A stretch of 23,601 nt of DNA from Pseudomonadota bacterium (GTDB lineage Bacteria > Pseudomonadota > Gammaproteobacteria > Burkholderiales > Burkholderiaceae): contig CAUJJP010000072.1 in assembly GCA_963205525.1 (NCBI GenBank), positions 1 to 23,601 of the forward strand. Direction: 5' to 3'. Of the stretch, positions 1-8,968 are shown piece after piece. Position 1 is the first letter of the stretch, and each line of letters starts with the position of its first letter. The position numbers were made by a program, and so were the translations under genes. The notes under the pieces are model-generated. The model saw nothing but the letters and a program-made list of their open reading frames with translations, made no database searches and was not told where the DNA came from.

Positions 1-357
1 CGCTACTACGAACTGGTCGACGTGCTCGCCTACCCGCGCCACAGCATGCGGCTGACCGAGCTGGTCACGCCGCTGAAGCCGCTGGAGGCCATGGCGCAGG
101 GGCGGCTGCTGGTGGCCAGCGACGTGGGCGGACACCAGGAACTGATCCGCCATGGCCAGACCGGCATGCTGTTCAAGGCCGGCAGCGCGCAGGCGCTGGC
201 CGATTGCGTGCTGCAACTGCTCGATCAGCGCGAGCGCTGGCCCCAGCTGCGCTCTGCCGGGCGGTGCTTTGTCGAAAAAGAACGCAACTGGCGGTCGAGC
301 GTGGCGCGGTATGTTCGGCCCTACGCGGCGTTGGCCGAAGCCGCTCTGGCCGCATGA
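1..357 (+). CDS. Glycosyltransferase family 4, C-terminal part (5' end outside window)
   Basis: The frame is open from the first base, so only the last 118 residues are present. They form the nucleotide-sugar-binding half of a GT-B (GT4-type) glycosyltransferase. Visible are the TPLKPLEAMAQG segment, containing the conserved Glu of the E-x7-E region, followed by VASDVGGHQELI and a G-x-T-G-x-L-F turn. In the family this region binds the diphosphate and sugar of the donor. The wording closely resembles the exosortase-A-associated glycosyltransferases (TIGR04063-like, from memory), which fits the O-ligase homologue three genes downstream. The stop overlaps the next start (ATGA at 354-357), so the two transferases are translationally coupled. 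It probably acts at the inner face of the membrane on a lipid-linked glycan; donor and acceptor cannot be read from the sequence. Confidence 0.85.
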   Translation, partial: RYYELVDVLAYPRHSMRLTELVTPLKPLEAMAQGRLLVASDVGGHQELIRHGQTGMLFKAGSAQALADCVLQLLDQRERWPQLRSAGRCFVEKERNWRSSVARYVRPYAALAEAALAA

Positions 358-1481
358 CCGGGTTGGCCGGCATGGCAGGCCTGCGCGTGGCGCTCGTGGG
401 GCCGGTGCCGCCACCCGCCGGCGGCATGGCGATGCAGACGCGCCAGTTGGCCGAGCTGCTGGCACAGGAACACGTTCAAGTGGAGCTGGTGGCAACGAAT
501 GCGCCTTACCGGCCGGCGCTGGTGGCTCGCTTGCCGATCGTCCGTGCGCTGTTCAGGCTCGTGCCCTACTGGTTTGCACTGTGGCGCGCCGCCGGTCGCG
601 CCGAGGTACTCCATCTGATGGCCAACTCGGGTTGGTCCTGGCACCTGTTCGCGGTGCCTGCGCTGTGGGTCGCCAGGCTGCGGCGAGTGCCCACCGTGGT
701 CAACTACCGAGGCGGCGAGGCTGGTGAGTTCCTGCGGCGCAGGGCGCGCTGGGTGCGCACGGGGTTGCGTGGCGCGACGCTGGTGGTGCCATCGGCGTTC
801 CTGCAGCAGGTGTTTGGAGCGCATGGCATGCCTGCGCAGATCGTGCCGAACATCGTCGACCCCGGGCGCTTCAGACCCGCAGCGGCAAGGGCGGGCGGCG
901 ATCGTGCACCGCGTCTTCTGGTGGCGCGCAATCTGGAGCCGATCTACGACAACGCGACCGCCTTGCGTGCCTTTGCGCTGATCGTGCGTCAGCATCCGCA
1001 GGCGCAGCTGACCTTGGCCGGTACGGGCCCGCAGCTCGCCGAGCTGGAGCAACTGGCTGCCGCTCTTGGCGTCGACGACCGTGTGTGCTTTGCCGGCCGC
1101 CTCGGCCGTGACGACATGGCGGCCAAACTGCGCGACAGCACGGTGGCCATCAACCCGAGCACCATCGACAACATGCCGAACTCAGTGCTCGAGGCGCTGT
1201 CCAGCGGCGTGCCGGTGGTCAGCACCAATGTCGGTGGGGTGCCCTTCGTCGTCGAGCATGGTGTCAATGCGCTGCTCGTACCATCGGCGGACCCGGCGGC
1301 AATGGCGCAAGCGGTACTGCGCTTGCTGGCTGACCCCGCGCTGGCGCAGCAACTCATCAACGCCGGTTTGCACACGGCAAGTGCCTACACCTGGGAGCGC
1401 GTGGGCCCAAAGTGGGCGGCTGTATACCGTGCCGCTTGCAGCGCGGCCGCAGCTGCTGGGACTGTCACCGGTGTGCGCTGA
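354..1481 (+). CDS. Glycosyltransferase family 4
   Basis: This 375-residue protein is a complete GT-B glycosyltransferase. The N-terminal Rossmann half opens with strand RVALVGPVPPPAGGMA (about residues 11-26), where the Gly-rich loop meets the acceptor. The C-terminal half carries NPSTIDNMPNSVLEALSSG (267-285), with E280 in the donor-binding E-x7-E-like region, then VVSTNVGG and a NALLVPSADP turn, all typical of GT4. I chose the ATG at 354 because it overlaps the previous stop as ATGA and sits just before the first beta strand; the open frame extends further upstream only as overlap with the preceding gene. It probably adds one sugar to the growing repeat unit in the cytoplasm. The sugar specificity is unknown. 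Confidence 0.9.
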   Translation: MTGLAGMAGLRVALVGPVPPPAGGMAMQTRQLAELLAQEHVQVELVATNAPYRPALVARLPIVRALFRLVPYWFALWRAAGRAEVLHLMANSGWSWHLFAVPALWVARLRRVPTVVNYRGGEAGEFLRRRARWVRTGLRGATLVVPSAFLQQVFGAHGMPAQIVPNIVDPGRFRPAAARAGGDRAPRLLVARNLEPIYDNATALRAFALIVRQHPQAQLTLAGTGPQLAELEQLAAALGVDDRVCFAGRLGRDDMAAKLRDSTVAINPSTIDNMPNSVLEALSSGVPVVSTNVGGVPFVVEHGVNALLVPSADPAAMAQAVLRLLADPALAQQLINAGLHTASAYTWERVGPKWAAVYRAACSAAAAAGTVTGVR

Positions 1482-1591
1482 GTCTCCTGCGACGCATGGA
1501 GCTTGTCACGTGAGCCCGGTCGAATTGACCGCATTGAAGAGCCAAAATCGCGACCCGGCGGCAAGCCGGCGTGCCGACCTGTGGTGACACG

Positions 1592-2938
1592 ATGTACACA
1601 GCGCTGATTTCTAGCCTCGCGTTTCCGCTGCATGAGCGGCTCAAGCATCACGACAGCGTGGCCGTGCGTCGCGGCATGGAACAATCGCAGTGGTGGTCGC
1701 CCGAGCAGATCGCCTCGCTGCAGGTGCAGCGGCTGCGTTCGCTGCTATTGCAGGCCGAACAGGTGCCGTACTGGCGCGACCTGTTCGGCAAGCTAGGGTT
1801 CGACCCGCGGGCGGTGGCCGGCGTGGACAACCTGCAGGTGCTGCCGCTGCTGGACAAGGCGACCATCCGCGCCCACACCGAGGCGATGAAGCACCCGCAA
1901 GCGCGCGGCCTGAAGCGCTTCAACACCGGCGGCAGCAGCGGCGAGCCGCTGATCTTCTACATCGGCAACGAGCGTGTCAGCCACGACGTGGCCGCCAAGT
2001 GGCGCGCCACGCGTTGGTGGGGCGTGGATATCGGCGACCCGGAGATCGTGGTCTGGGGCTCGCCGATCGAGCTGGGCAGCCAGGACCGCATCCGCGCGCT
2101 GCGCGACAAACTTCTGCGCACCGAACTGTTGCCCGCCTTCGAGATGAGCGGGGCCAAGCTCGACCATTTCGTGGCCACGATCCGCGCGCGCCGCCCGAAG
2201 ATGCTGTTCGGCTACCCGAGCGCTTTGAGCCACATTGCGCGCCACGCCGAAAGCCGCGGCCAGCGGATGGACGACCTGGACATCCAGGTGGCTTTCGTCA
2301 CCAGCGAGCGGCTGTACGACGACCAGCGCGACACCATCGCGCGCGTGTTCGGTTGCAAGGTGGCCAACGGCTACGGCGGGCGCGACGCGGGCTTCATCGC
2401 GCACGAATGCCCGCACGGCGGCATGCACCTCACCGCCGAGGACGTGATCGTCGAGATCGTCGACCCAGCCGGGCAGGTGCTGCCGGCCGGCGAGCCGGGC
2501 GAGATCGTCGTCACCCACCTGGCAACCCAGGACTTCCCGTTCATCCGCTACCGCACCGGTGACGTCGCACGGCTGAGCCACGAGCGCTGCGGCTGCGGGC
2601 GCGGCCTGCCGCAACTGCGCGAGCTGCAGGGCCGTACCACCGACTTTGTCGTCGCCGCCGACGGCACCGTGATGCACGGGCTGGCGCTGATCTACGTCGT
2701 GCGCGACCTGCCGGGCGTGCAGGCCTTCAAGGTGACGCAGGAGTCGCTCCAGGCCACGCGGGTCGAGCTCGTGGTCGGTGACGGTTTCCCGCCCGGCGCC
2801 ATCCAGTCCATCGTGCGCGGTTTCCAGGCCAGGCTGGGCGCCCAGGTCGAGGTCCGCGTCGACCTCGTGGCGGCCATCGCACCCGAGAAGTCCGGCAAGT
2901 ACCGCTACATCGTCAGCCACGTGCTGGCGCGCACCTGA
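1592..2938 (+). CDS. CapK/PaaK-like adenylate-forming enzyme (phenylacetate-CoA ligase family)
   Basis: The 448-residue protein belongs to the adenylate-forming superfamily, in the branch with phenylacetate-CoA ligase and the capsule protein CapK. Seen in the sequence are the phosphate loop TGGSSGEP (112-119), the aromatic/Gly motif YGGRDAG (261-267), the ribose-binding YRTGD (320-324) and a late EKSGKYR stretch near residue 440 that could hold the catalytic Lys. A Cys/His set (ECPHGGMH and CGCGR) is common in this branch and may bind metal. Known members activate a carboxylic acid as acyl-AMP; the acid here is unknown, and a role in acylating the polysaccharide is inferred from context. I prefer ATG 1592 over the in-frame GTG 1571 because the protein reads MYTALISS from there. 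It lies 14 bases before the O-ligase gene. Confidence 0.85.
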   Translation: MYTALISSLAFPLHERLKHHDSVAVRRGMEQSQWWSPEQIASLQVQRLRSLLLQAEQVPYWRDLFGKLGFDPRAVAGVDNLQVLPLLDKATIRAHTEAMKHPQARGLKRFNTGGSSGEPLIFYIGNERVSHDVAAKWRATRWWGVDIGDPEIVVWGSPIELGSQDRIRALRDKLLRTELLPAFEMSGAKLDHFVATIRARRPKMLFGYPSALSHIARHAESRGQRMDDLDIQVAFVTSERLYDDQRDTIARVFGCKVANGYGGRDAGFIAHECPHGGMHLTAEDVIVEIVDPAGQVLPAGEPGEIVVTHLATQDFPFIRYRTGDVARLSHERCGCGRGLPQLRELQGRTTDFVVAADGTVMHGLALIYVVRDLPGVQAFKVTQESLQATRVELVVGDGFPPGAIQSIVRGFQARLGAQVEVRVDLVAAIAPEKSGKYRYIVSHVLART

Positions 2939-2952
2939 GCCCTCTGCCCGCC

Positions 2953-4281
2953 ATGCGCGACATCGCCCTCACCCTGCTGGTGCTCGGACTGCTGCTGTGG
3001 GCCTTCAAGCGGCCGCCGATCGGCGCCTACGTCTGGGCCTGGCTGTCGATGATGAACCCGCACAAGCTCGCCTACGGGTTCGCCTACACGCTGCCGTTTG
3101 CCCAGCTGTCGGCGGTGGTCACACTGCTGACGCTGGTGTTTTCCAAGCAGCGCCGGCCGTTCCCGGTGAACGCGGTCACCCTGCTGCAGCTGACCCTGCT
3201 GGCCTGGATGACGATCACCTCGTTCTTCGCCTGGAACACGCCGGAGATCATCTTCGAGCGCTGGCTGTTCGTCGCCAAGATCCAGGTCATGCTGTTCGCG
3301 ACCTGGATGCTCTTGCGCGGGCGCCGGCAGATCGAGGTGCTGATCTGGGTGGTGGCCCTGTCGGTCGGCTTCTACGGCATCAAGGGCGGCCTGTGGACCC
3401 TTGCCACCGGCGGCGGCGGCCGTGTCTGGGGGCCCCCGGGCGGCATGATCCAGGACAACAACGCACTCGCTGCCGCGCTCGTGATGCTGGTGCCGCTGTT
3501 CGCCTACCTTTACCAGGTCCAGGCCAGGCGCTGGCTGCGCGCGTCGCTGCTGGTGTGTATTGTGCTCGTGGCCTTCTCCATCCTGGGTTCGCAGTCGCGC
3601 GGCGCGCTGGTGGCGCTGCTGGCGATGGCGCTGTTCATGGGCCTGAAGAGCACGCGCCCGGTGCGCGCGACCCTGGTGCTGGCGGCGCTGCTGGCGGTGG
3701 CCATCCCATTCATGCCCGAGTCGTGGTTCGAGCGCATGGAGACCATCCAGAGCTACGAAGTCGAGGGCTCGGCGATGTCGCGCGTGTACAGCTGGACGAC
3801 GCTGTGGAACGCGGCGCGCGACAACCCGATCACCGGCGTCGGCTTCCGCGCCGACGACGATGCCGTCTATGCCCGCTACGCGCCCACCGGACCCGAGTTC
3901 GACATCTTCACCAAGAAGGCCTGGGTCGCGCACAGCATCTACTTCCAGATGATGGGCGAGCACGGGTTCGTTGGCCTGGCGCTGTTCCTCGCCTTGTTCG
4001 GCATGACCTGGCTGCGTGCCGGACGCCTGGCCAGGCGCGCGCGCGGCATGCCCGGCTACGCCGACTGGGTGCCCAGGCTGATGCCGATGGTGCAGGTGAG
4101 CCTGGTCGGCTACGCTGCCGGCGGCGCCTTTCTCTCGCTGGCCTACTTCGACCTGCCCTACTACCTCATCAGCTTCGTGATCCTGGTTGAAGCCACGATG
4201 CGCGAGCCGCAGCCCGACTCGAACGAGACCGCAGCCCGCGCACCCGGTGCCGACCCGCTTCCAGGGAGTTCCACGTCATGA
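2953..4281 (+). CDS. O-antigen ligase/polymerase-like membrane protein, exosortase-A-associated type
   Basis: This 442-residue protein is almost entirely hydrophobic, with roughly ten membrane segments and a larger polar loop around residues 250-330 before the last helices. That is the Wzy/WaaL layout. The opening (RPPIGAYVWAWLSMMNPHK), the IQDNNALAAALVMLVPL segment and the SQSRGALVALL stretch match the exosortase-A-associated putative O-glycosylation ligase family (TIGR03097, from memory). The family is thought to polymerise or transfer undecaprenyl-linked glycans on the periplasmic side. Its stop overlaps the methyltransferase start as ATGA, so it is in the same operon. It is the best single indicator that this is an exosortase-A polysaccharide locus. 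Whether it polymerises EPS or glycosylates proteins is not resolved. Confidence 0.88.
   Translation: MRDIALTLLVLGLLLWAFKRPPIGAYVWAWLSMMNPHKLAYGFAYTLPFAQLSAVVTLLTLVFSKQRRPFPVNAVTLLQLTLLAWMTITSFFAWNTPEIIFERWLFVAKIQVMLFATWMLLRGRRQIEVLIWVVALSVGFYGIKGGLWTLATGGGGRVWGPPGGMIQDNNALAAALVMLVPLFAYLYQVQARRWLRASLLVCIVLVAFSILGSQSRGALVALLAMALFMGLKSTRPVRATLVLAALLAVAIPFMPESWFERMETIQSYEVEGSAMSRVYSWTTLWNAARDNPITGVGFRADDDAVYARYAPTGPEFDIFTKKAWVAHSIYFQMMGEHGFVGLALFLALFGMTWLRAGRLARRARGMPGYADWVPRLMPMVQVSLVGYAAGGAFLSLAYFDLPYYLISFVILVEATMREPQPDSNETAARAPGADPLPGSSTS
4263..4268 (+). promoter_or_regulatory. Shine-Dalgarno for the methyltransferase, inside the preceding gene
   Basis: AGGGAG sits nine bases before the ATG at 4278 and within the last codons of the O-ligase gene. 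It supports that start and translational coupling. Most other genes here lack a recognisable site. Confidence 0.5.
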
Positions 4282-4988
4282 CTGCATTGGCCGACCGCTT
4301 TCTTGCGCGCTACTACACCGGCGTCCCGCATCCGTACCGCTTGTTCGAACAGCAGGTGGCGTCGCTGATCGACGCCCGCACGGAGGTCTTGCTGGACGCG
4401 GGCTGCGGCCGCACGGCGCCCGTGCTGCGCAAGTTCCTCGGCCGCGTGCGGCGCCTGATCGGGGTGGAGGTGGTGGCCTTCACCGACGTGCCGCCCGGCA
4501 TCGAGGCGGTCACCGCCGACCTCGGACACCTGCCGGTGCCCGACGCCAGCGTCGACCTGGTGATGTCGCGCAGCGTGTTCGAGCACCTGACCGAGCCGGA
4601 AAAGGTCTATGCCGAGCTCGCGCGCATCCTGCGTCCAGGCGGCCGTGTCGTCTTTCTGACGGCAAACCTGTGGGACTACGGGACGTTCGCCGCGCGCCTG
4701 GTGCCCAACCGCTTCCACGCCCGCATCGTGAAGGCGGTCGAAGGGCGTGCCGAGGAGGACACCTTCCCGACCGCGTACAAGACCAACACCGCGCGAGACG
4801 TCAGACGCCTGGCTGCCGGCGCCGGGCTGCAGGTGGAGTCCGTCGCCTACCTGTCGCAGTACCCGAACTACCTGATGTTCAACGGCCTGCTGTTCCTGCT
4901 CGGCACCGCGTTCGAGAAGCTGATCAGCCGCGTGCACGCGCTGCGCTTCCTGCGCGGCTGGATCCTGGTGACCCTGGTGCGGCCCTAG
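4278..4988 (+). CDS. Class I SAM-dependent methyltransferase
   Basis: The 236-residue protein has the Rossmann methyltransferase signature: motif I LLDAGCGR (38-45), a VEVVAF strand with the acidic ribose-binding position, and the post-motif DLVMSRSVFEHLTEPEKVY followed by LARILRPGGRVVF, as in Methyltransf_11/25 enzymes. It overlaps the O-ligase stop by four bases. In this setting it probably methylates a sugar or lipid-linked glycan, perhaps as a chain cap, but nothing in the sequence fixes the acceptor. The C-terminal third (residues about 185-236) is hydrophobic and may rest on the membrane, as in other lipid-linked-sugar methyltransferases. Confidence 0.85.
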   Translation: MTALADRFLARYYTGVPHPYRLFEQQVASLIDARTEVLLDAGCGRTAPVLRKFLGRVRRLIGVEVVAFTDVPPGIEAVTADLGHLPVPDASVDLVMSRSVFEHLTEPEKVYAELARILRPGGRVVFLTANLWDYGTFAARLVPNRFHARIVKAVEGRAEEDTFPTAYKTNTARDVRRLAAGAGLQVESVAYLSQYPNYLMFNGLLFLLGTAFEKLISRVHALRFLRGWILVTLVRP

Positions 4989-5023
4989 CCGGCAGCGCGA
5001 GGCTCGGGCTCCACCGACCGACG

Positions 5024-5986
5024 ATGAACTCGCTGCTGTGGCGTGCGGCCGACCTCGTCTTCGGCGCAAGGGGCCGACTGAGCATCATCGCCCTGCATCG
5101 TGTGCGGCCACACCCCGATGCTCTGTTTCCGTCAGAACTCGACGTCGCGGCTTTCGAGCGCCTGATCATCCACCTGGCGCGCCACTACCACGTGATGCGG
5201 CTCGGCGACGGCTTCGAGGCCCTGCGTGGCGGGCGGCTTCCGCCGCGAGCGCTGGTCATCACCTTCGATGACGGGTACGCGGACAACGCAGAACTCGCGC
5301 TGCCGGTGCTGCGCCGGCACGGCCTGGGCGCCACCTTCTTCGTCTCGACCGGCTTCCTTGACGGCGGGCTGATGTGGAACGACTTCGTCATCGAATGTCT
5401 TCGCCGGTGCGCGCTTGCGCGGGTCGACCTGAAGTCCCTGGGGCTGCGCGAAGTTTCGCTGGGATCGATGGACGAGCGCCGTGCGGCAATTGAAGCGCTG
5501 TTGCCGTTGTTGAAGTATCAAACGCTCGTTGGGAGAAGGGAGCAGCTGATGCGCCTGCATGCGCTTTGCGGGGAACCCGAGCTTCCCCGCTCGTTGATGA
5601 TGTCCTCGGCGCAAGTGGGTGAACTGGCTGCGGCGGGCATGGAAATCGGTGCGCACACGGTCAACCATCCGATCCTGGCTTGCGAGTCGATCGAAACGGC
5701 GACGCAAGAGATTGCGCAGAGCAGGCTGGTGCTGCAGGCCTTGACCGGCCAGGCCGTCGACGTCTTCGCCTACCCGAATGGACAGGCGGGGAAGGACTAT
5801 CGCCCCGAACACGCGCAGTTGCTGCGCGAACTCGGGTTTCGCTGTGCCGTGACGACTGTCCATGGCATCGCGGCTGCGGGCGACGATCCTCTGCAGTTGC
5901 CGCGCTACACACCCTGGGATCGATCGCTCTGGCGGTGGTCTCTGCGGCTTCTGCGCGCGCAGAGTCTCAGTTCAGCCCCTGCCTAG
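5024..5986 (+). CDS. Polysaccharide deacetylase (NodB domain)
   Basis: The 320-residue protein has the NodB homology domain (carbohydrate esterase 4). Motif 1 is TFDDGYADN, carrying the catalytic base and a metal-binding Asp; motif 2 is GAHTVNHP with the metal-binding H-x3-H; the later FAYPNGQ matches the motif 3 region. The family removes N- or O-acetyl groups from polysaccharides using a divalent metal. There is no signal peptide (it opens MNSLLWRAADLVFGARG), so it probably acts in the cytoplasm on lipid-linked intermediates. It starts 35 bases after the methyltransferase and is likely the last gene of the biosynthetic block before the exported-protein genes. From about 5450 onward the DNA looks less GC-rich than upstream. 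Confidence 0.9.
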   Translation: MNSLLWRAADLVFGARGRLSIIALHRVRPHPDALFPSELDVAAFERLIIHLARHYHVMRLGDGFEALRGGRLPPRALVITFDDGYADNAELALPVLRRHGLGATFFVSTGFLDGGLMWNDFVIECLRRCALARVDLKSLGLREVSLGSMDERRAAIEALLPLLKYQTLVGRREQLMRLHALCGEPELPRSLMMSSAQVGELAAAGMEIGAHTVNHPILACESIETATQEIAQSRLVLQALTGQAVDVFAYPNGQAGKDYRPEHAQLLRELGFRCAVTTVHGIAAAGDDPLQLPRYTPWDRSLWRWSLRLLRAQSLSSAPA

Positions 5987-6077
5987 GGAAAACCTGCATG
6001 GCTATACCGGAAACAGGGGCTGCCGCGATCGCGCTGGATCGGTCATCCTGCCGGTCTTGGTACATGTGAGCTGCGAT
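5987..6077 (+). other. Short intergenic region before the exported-protein genes
   Basis: These 91 bases separate the deacetylase from the first exported protein. I see no convincing -35/-10 pair, no terminator hairpin with a T-tract and no strong ribosome site, so transcription probably reads through. Confidence 0.4.
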
Positions 6078-8918
6078 ATGCAACCGGAAACTGAAGGGAT
6101 CAAGCGGGGCCGGAGAGGCTCAAGGTCGGGGGGCAGCCTCTGTGGGGCGCTGTGCCTGGCCCTGCTGATGATGATGCCGGTGTTGGGCGCGGCCGCCCCT
6201 TATCAGCTTGCCATCGACTCGGAACTCGGCAAGCGCCTTTCCAATCTGCCTGCCAACGGCTGGGTTCGCTTGAACCTGAACAACTTCCAGGACGTCTGGA
6301 CCCCCTTCGATCAGCGGCCGCGGCCGCCCGAAGCGCCGTCCAGCGGAGGGCCGTACAGCATCCTCGATGCCTGGAGTTCGATGGCATGGGACAGCAACCG
6401 CGGCAGCCTGATCATCTGGGGTGGCGGGCATGCCAACTACCCGGGCAACGAGATTTACCGCTGGAGCGCTGATGATCTGCGCTGGCAGCGTGCCTCATTG
6501 CCGTCGCAGGTCGTTCTCAAGGTTCCAGGTGCGGCGCTCTACGAGGCCGTTGATGGGCCTTTCAGCGCGCCGATCGCGGCCCACACGTATGACAGCTCGG
6601 AGTTTCTGCCCATCAGTGACCGCTTCGTCGTATTCGGTGGGGCAGCATTCAATACGGGCCACTATTTCGAGCTGACCGACGGTCGTCGCACGGGGCCGTA
6701 CTTCTGGGATCCATCGCGTGCCAACGCAAACGCGGTAGGCGGTGCGCCGGGCTCGCAGGTCAAGCCCGACCTATACCCCTCGGTCATCGGCGGCCGCATG
6801 TGGCAGAACCGCGACAACCTTGAGCCTTCGTTCCCAGGCGAGCTGAAGCCCGGATGGGGTGGCACCAACTTCATCTATGGAAGCACCGCCTATGCGACCG
6901 AGGGCGGCAAGGATGTTCTGTATCTGCAGACCAGTTCCGAGCTGTTTCGATACACCGTCCACGATCTCGGCAATCCTGCGGCGGATACCTATGAGCGCGT
7001 AGGTCGCTACATTACCCGTCCCTTCAGTGGACAGGGAGCGGCTGCATTGGATGCGCAGCGCAAGATCTTCTTGCGCACTGCGAATACGAGTTTTGTCTAC
7101 TGGTCGCTGCAGAACCCCGGTTCGAGCAACGAGAACGTTTTCGTGACTCCCACGGTGACTTCAGGCACGTTTCCGCTGTCGGATCTGGGAAACCATGGCC
7201 TCGATTTCGACCCGATTCGGAAGTCCTTCTTGCTCTGGGGTGGCAACCGCGACGTCTGGTCCCTGACGGCACCGGCCGACCTGGTCAGCGGTCAGTGGCA
7301 GCTGACACCGTTGAATCCCGCCTCGGTGACGGCGCCCAACTTGGCGCTCGCCGATGGCACAAAGACCGGAATCCTTGGCAAGTGGAAGTACGTGGCTGCG
7401 CTGGACGTCTTCCTGGGCATCATCGACAAGACAACAGGCGAAGTCTGGGCCTACAAACCGGTCAACTGGCAGCCCAGGGTACGCGAGGCACTGCCCTACG
7501 TCGTCTCGCCTGCCGCAGGTTCGGCCTTCGCGGCTGGCAGCGGTATTTCGATCAGCGTCGACTCGGTTGACAAGACGGTGAGCCATGTAGCCGTCTATGC
7601 CAATGGCAGCGCCATCGGAAGCTCGACCGCTGTCCCCTACACCTTCACCTGGAATGGGGCCGGTGTCGGCACCCAGACTCTTACCGTGCGAGCCGTCGGT
7701 GCAGATGGCGTCGAACGCGCATCGCCGGCGGTCAGCATCAGCGTCAACGACGGCAGCAACACGGCGCCGACGGTGACGCTGACCGCACCCGGGGCGGGGC
7801 AGAGCTTCGTGCAAGGCACGTCGATCACCCTGCAGGCCACGGCGGCTGACAGCGACGGCACGGTGGCGCGGGTGGAGTTCTACGCCAACGGGGTCAAGCT
7901 CGGCGAAGACGCGACGGCGCCGTACAGCTACACGTGGAGCACGGCGGCGGTGGGCAGCCACACGCTGACGGCGGTGGCCACCGACGACGGCGGGGCGAGC
8001 AAGACCTCGGCGGCGGTGGGGATCACGGTGACCGGTGCGACGAATCAGCCGCCGACGGTGACGCTGACCGCACCCGGGGCAGGGCAGAGCTTTGCGCAAG
8101 GAGCGGTGGTCTTGCTGCAGGCCACGGCGGCCGACAGCGACGGCACGGTGGCGCGGGTGGAGTTCTACGCCAACGGGGTCAAGCTCGGCGAAGACCTGAA
8201 TGCGCCGTACACGTACAGCTGGGGCACGGCGGCGCTGGGCAGCCACACGCTGACGGCGGTGGCGGTGGACAACGGCGGAGCGAGCAAGACCTCGGCGGCG
8301 GTGGACATCAACGTGGTGGTCGACGGCTCAGACAACGAGACGACCGTCACGCTGCAAGATGGTGTGGGCGGTTATGCCGGGACGGCGGAGACCTACGTCT
8401 ACGAGTACCACGCGAACAACAACTTCGGCGCCGAGCAGTACCTGCTGGACCAGGCCGCGGGAACTCGCTTGCGCAGCCTGGTGAGGTTCGCGATCTTCCA
8501 GTCCGAAGGGGGACCGGTCCCTGACGGTGCGACGATCGTGTCGGCCAGCCTGAGCCTGTACAAGTACGGCTACTACGACACCAAGTACCAGCTCAAGCCG
8601 ATGCTGGTGGGGTGGAGCGAAGCGGCGGCGACGTGGAACCAGCGCATGGCGGGGACGCCTTGGGCGGTGGCCGGTGCCCTGGGGCAGGGCAGCGACGTGG
8701 CCGCGGGTGCGGACGCGCAGGCCGATGCGGGGTGGGACCCGGGCTGGCTGGTGTTCGACGTCACCGGTGGAGTGCAGTCGATGGCGGCGGGCAGCCGCGG
8801 CAACCTGGGCTGGGTGCTGGAGACGCTCAGCGGCAACTCGAACGCCAAGCGCTTCTACAGCAGCGAGTACACCGCCACGCCGGCGCTCAGGCCCAAGCTC
8901 GTGGTGCGCTATCGGTAG
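6078..8918 (+). CDS. Secreted beta-propeller protein with three Ig-like domains and a C-terminal DNRLRE domain
   Basis: The 946-residue protein begins with a basic segment and a hydrophobic run (SLCGALCLALLMMMPVLGAAA), a Sec signal ending near residue 39. Residues about 45-470 look like a Kelch/galactose-oxidase-type propeller, with repeating Gly-Gly blade turns such as WGGGHANYPGNE (114-125) and VVFGG after AHTYD (168-172). Then come three Ig-like modules: about 475-557 (divergent), 561-655 and 656-753 (near-identical to each other). The last part, about 754-946, is a DNRLRE-type beta domain (LRSLVRF, SASLSLYKYG, WSEAAATWNQRM, VFDVTGGVQSM). No PEP-CTERM, LPXTG or other sorting tail is visible; it ends in RPKLVVRYR. 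The ATG at 6078 is chosen because it directly precedes the signal peptide. A role in binding surface polysaccharide is inferred from domains and position. Confidence 0.85.
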   Translation: MQPETEGIKRGRRGSRSGGSLCGALCLALLMMMPVLGAAAPYQLAIDSELGKRLSNLPANGWVRLNLNNFQDVWTPFDQRPRPPEAPSSGGPYSILDAWSSMAWDSNRGSLIIWGGGHANYPGNEIYRWSADDLRWQRASLPSQVVLKVPGAALYEAVDGPFSAPIAAHTYDSSEFLPISDRFVVFGGAAFNTGHYFELTDGRRTGPYFWDPSRANANAVGGAPGSQVKPDLYPSVIGGRMWQNRDNLEPSFPGELKPGWGGTNFIYGSTAYATEGGKDVLYLQTSSELFRYTVHDLGNPAADTYERVGRYITRPFSGQGAAALDAQRKIFLRTANTSFVYWSLQNPGSSNENVFVTPTVTSGTFPLSDLGNHGLDFDPIRKSFLLWGGNRDVWSLTAPADLVSGQWQLTPLNPASVTAPNLALADGTKTGILGKWKYVAALDVFLGIIDKTTGEVWAYKPVNWQPRVREALPYVVSPAAGSAFAAGSGISISVDSVDKTVSHVAVYANGSAIGSSTAVPYTFTWNGAGVGTQTLTVRAVGADGVERASPAVSISVNDGSNTAPTVTLTAPGAGQSFVQGTSITLQATAADSDGTVARVEFYANGVKLGEDATAPYSYTWSTAAVGSHTLTAVATDDGGASKTSAAVGITVTGATNQPPTVTLTAPGAGQSFAQGAVVLLQATAADSDGTVARVEFYANGVKLGEDLNAPYTYSWGTAALGSHTLTAVAVDNGGASKTSAAVDINVVVDGSDNETTVTLQDGVGGYAGTAETYVYEYHANNNFGAEQYLLDQAAGTRLRSLVRFAIFQSEGGPVPDGATIVSASLSLYKYGYYDTKYQLKPMLVGWSEAAATWNQRMAGTPWAVAGALGQGSDVAAGADAQADAGWDPGWLVFDVTGGVQSMAAGSRGNLGWVLETLSGNSNAKRFYSSEYTATPALRPKLVVRYR
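7766..8305 (+). repeat. Tandem 285-bp repeat encoding two near-identical Ig-like domains
   Basis: The DNA from 7766 to about 8020 recurs at 8051 to about 8305 with an exact offset of 285 bases (95 codons). Long identical stretches run through the segments encoding PTVTLTAPGAGQSF, ATAADSDGTVARVEFYANGV and GASKTSAAV. Differences cluster near the middle of the domain and at the linker. Third positions are conserved too, so this is a recent duplication or is kept alike by gene conversion. Confidence 0.9.
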
Positions 8919-8968
8919 TCCCAGTGCCGATGGTGGTGTCCGGCGCGGGTGGCACCGCGTGAGCTTGC

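Noticed and set aside
7766..8305. Tandem repeat considered as a CRISPR-like or mobile element
   Set aside because: The units are 285 bases, in frame, adjacent and encode Ig-like domains; there are no short spacers or terminal inverted repeats.
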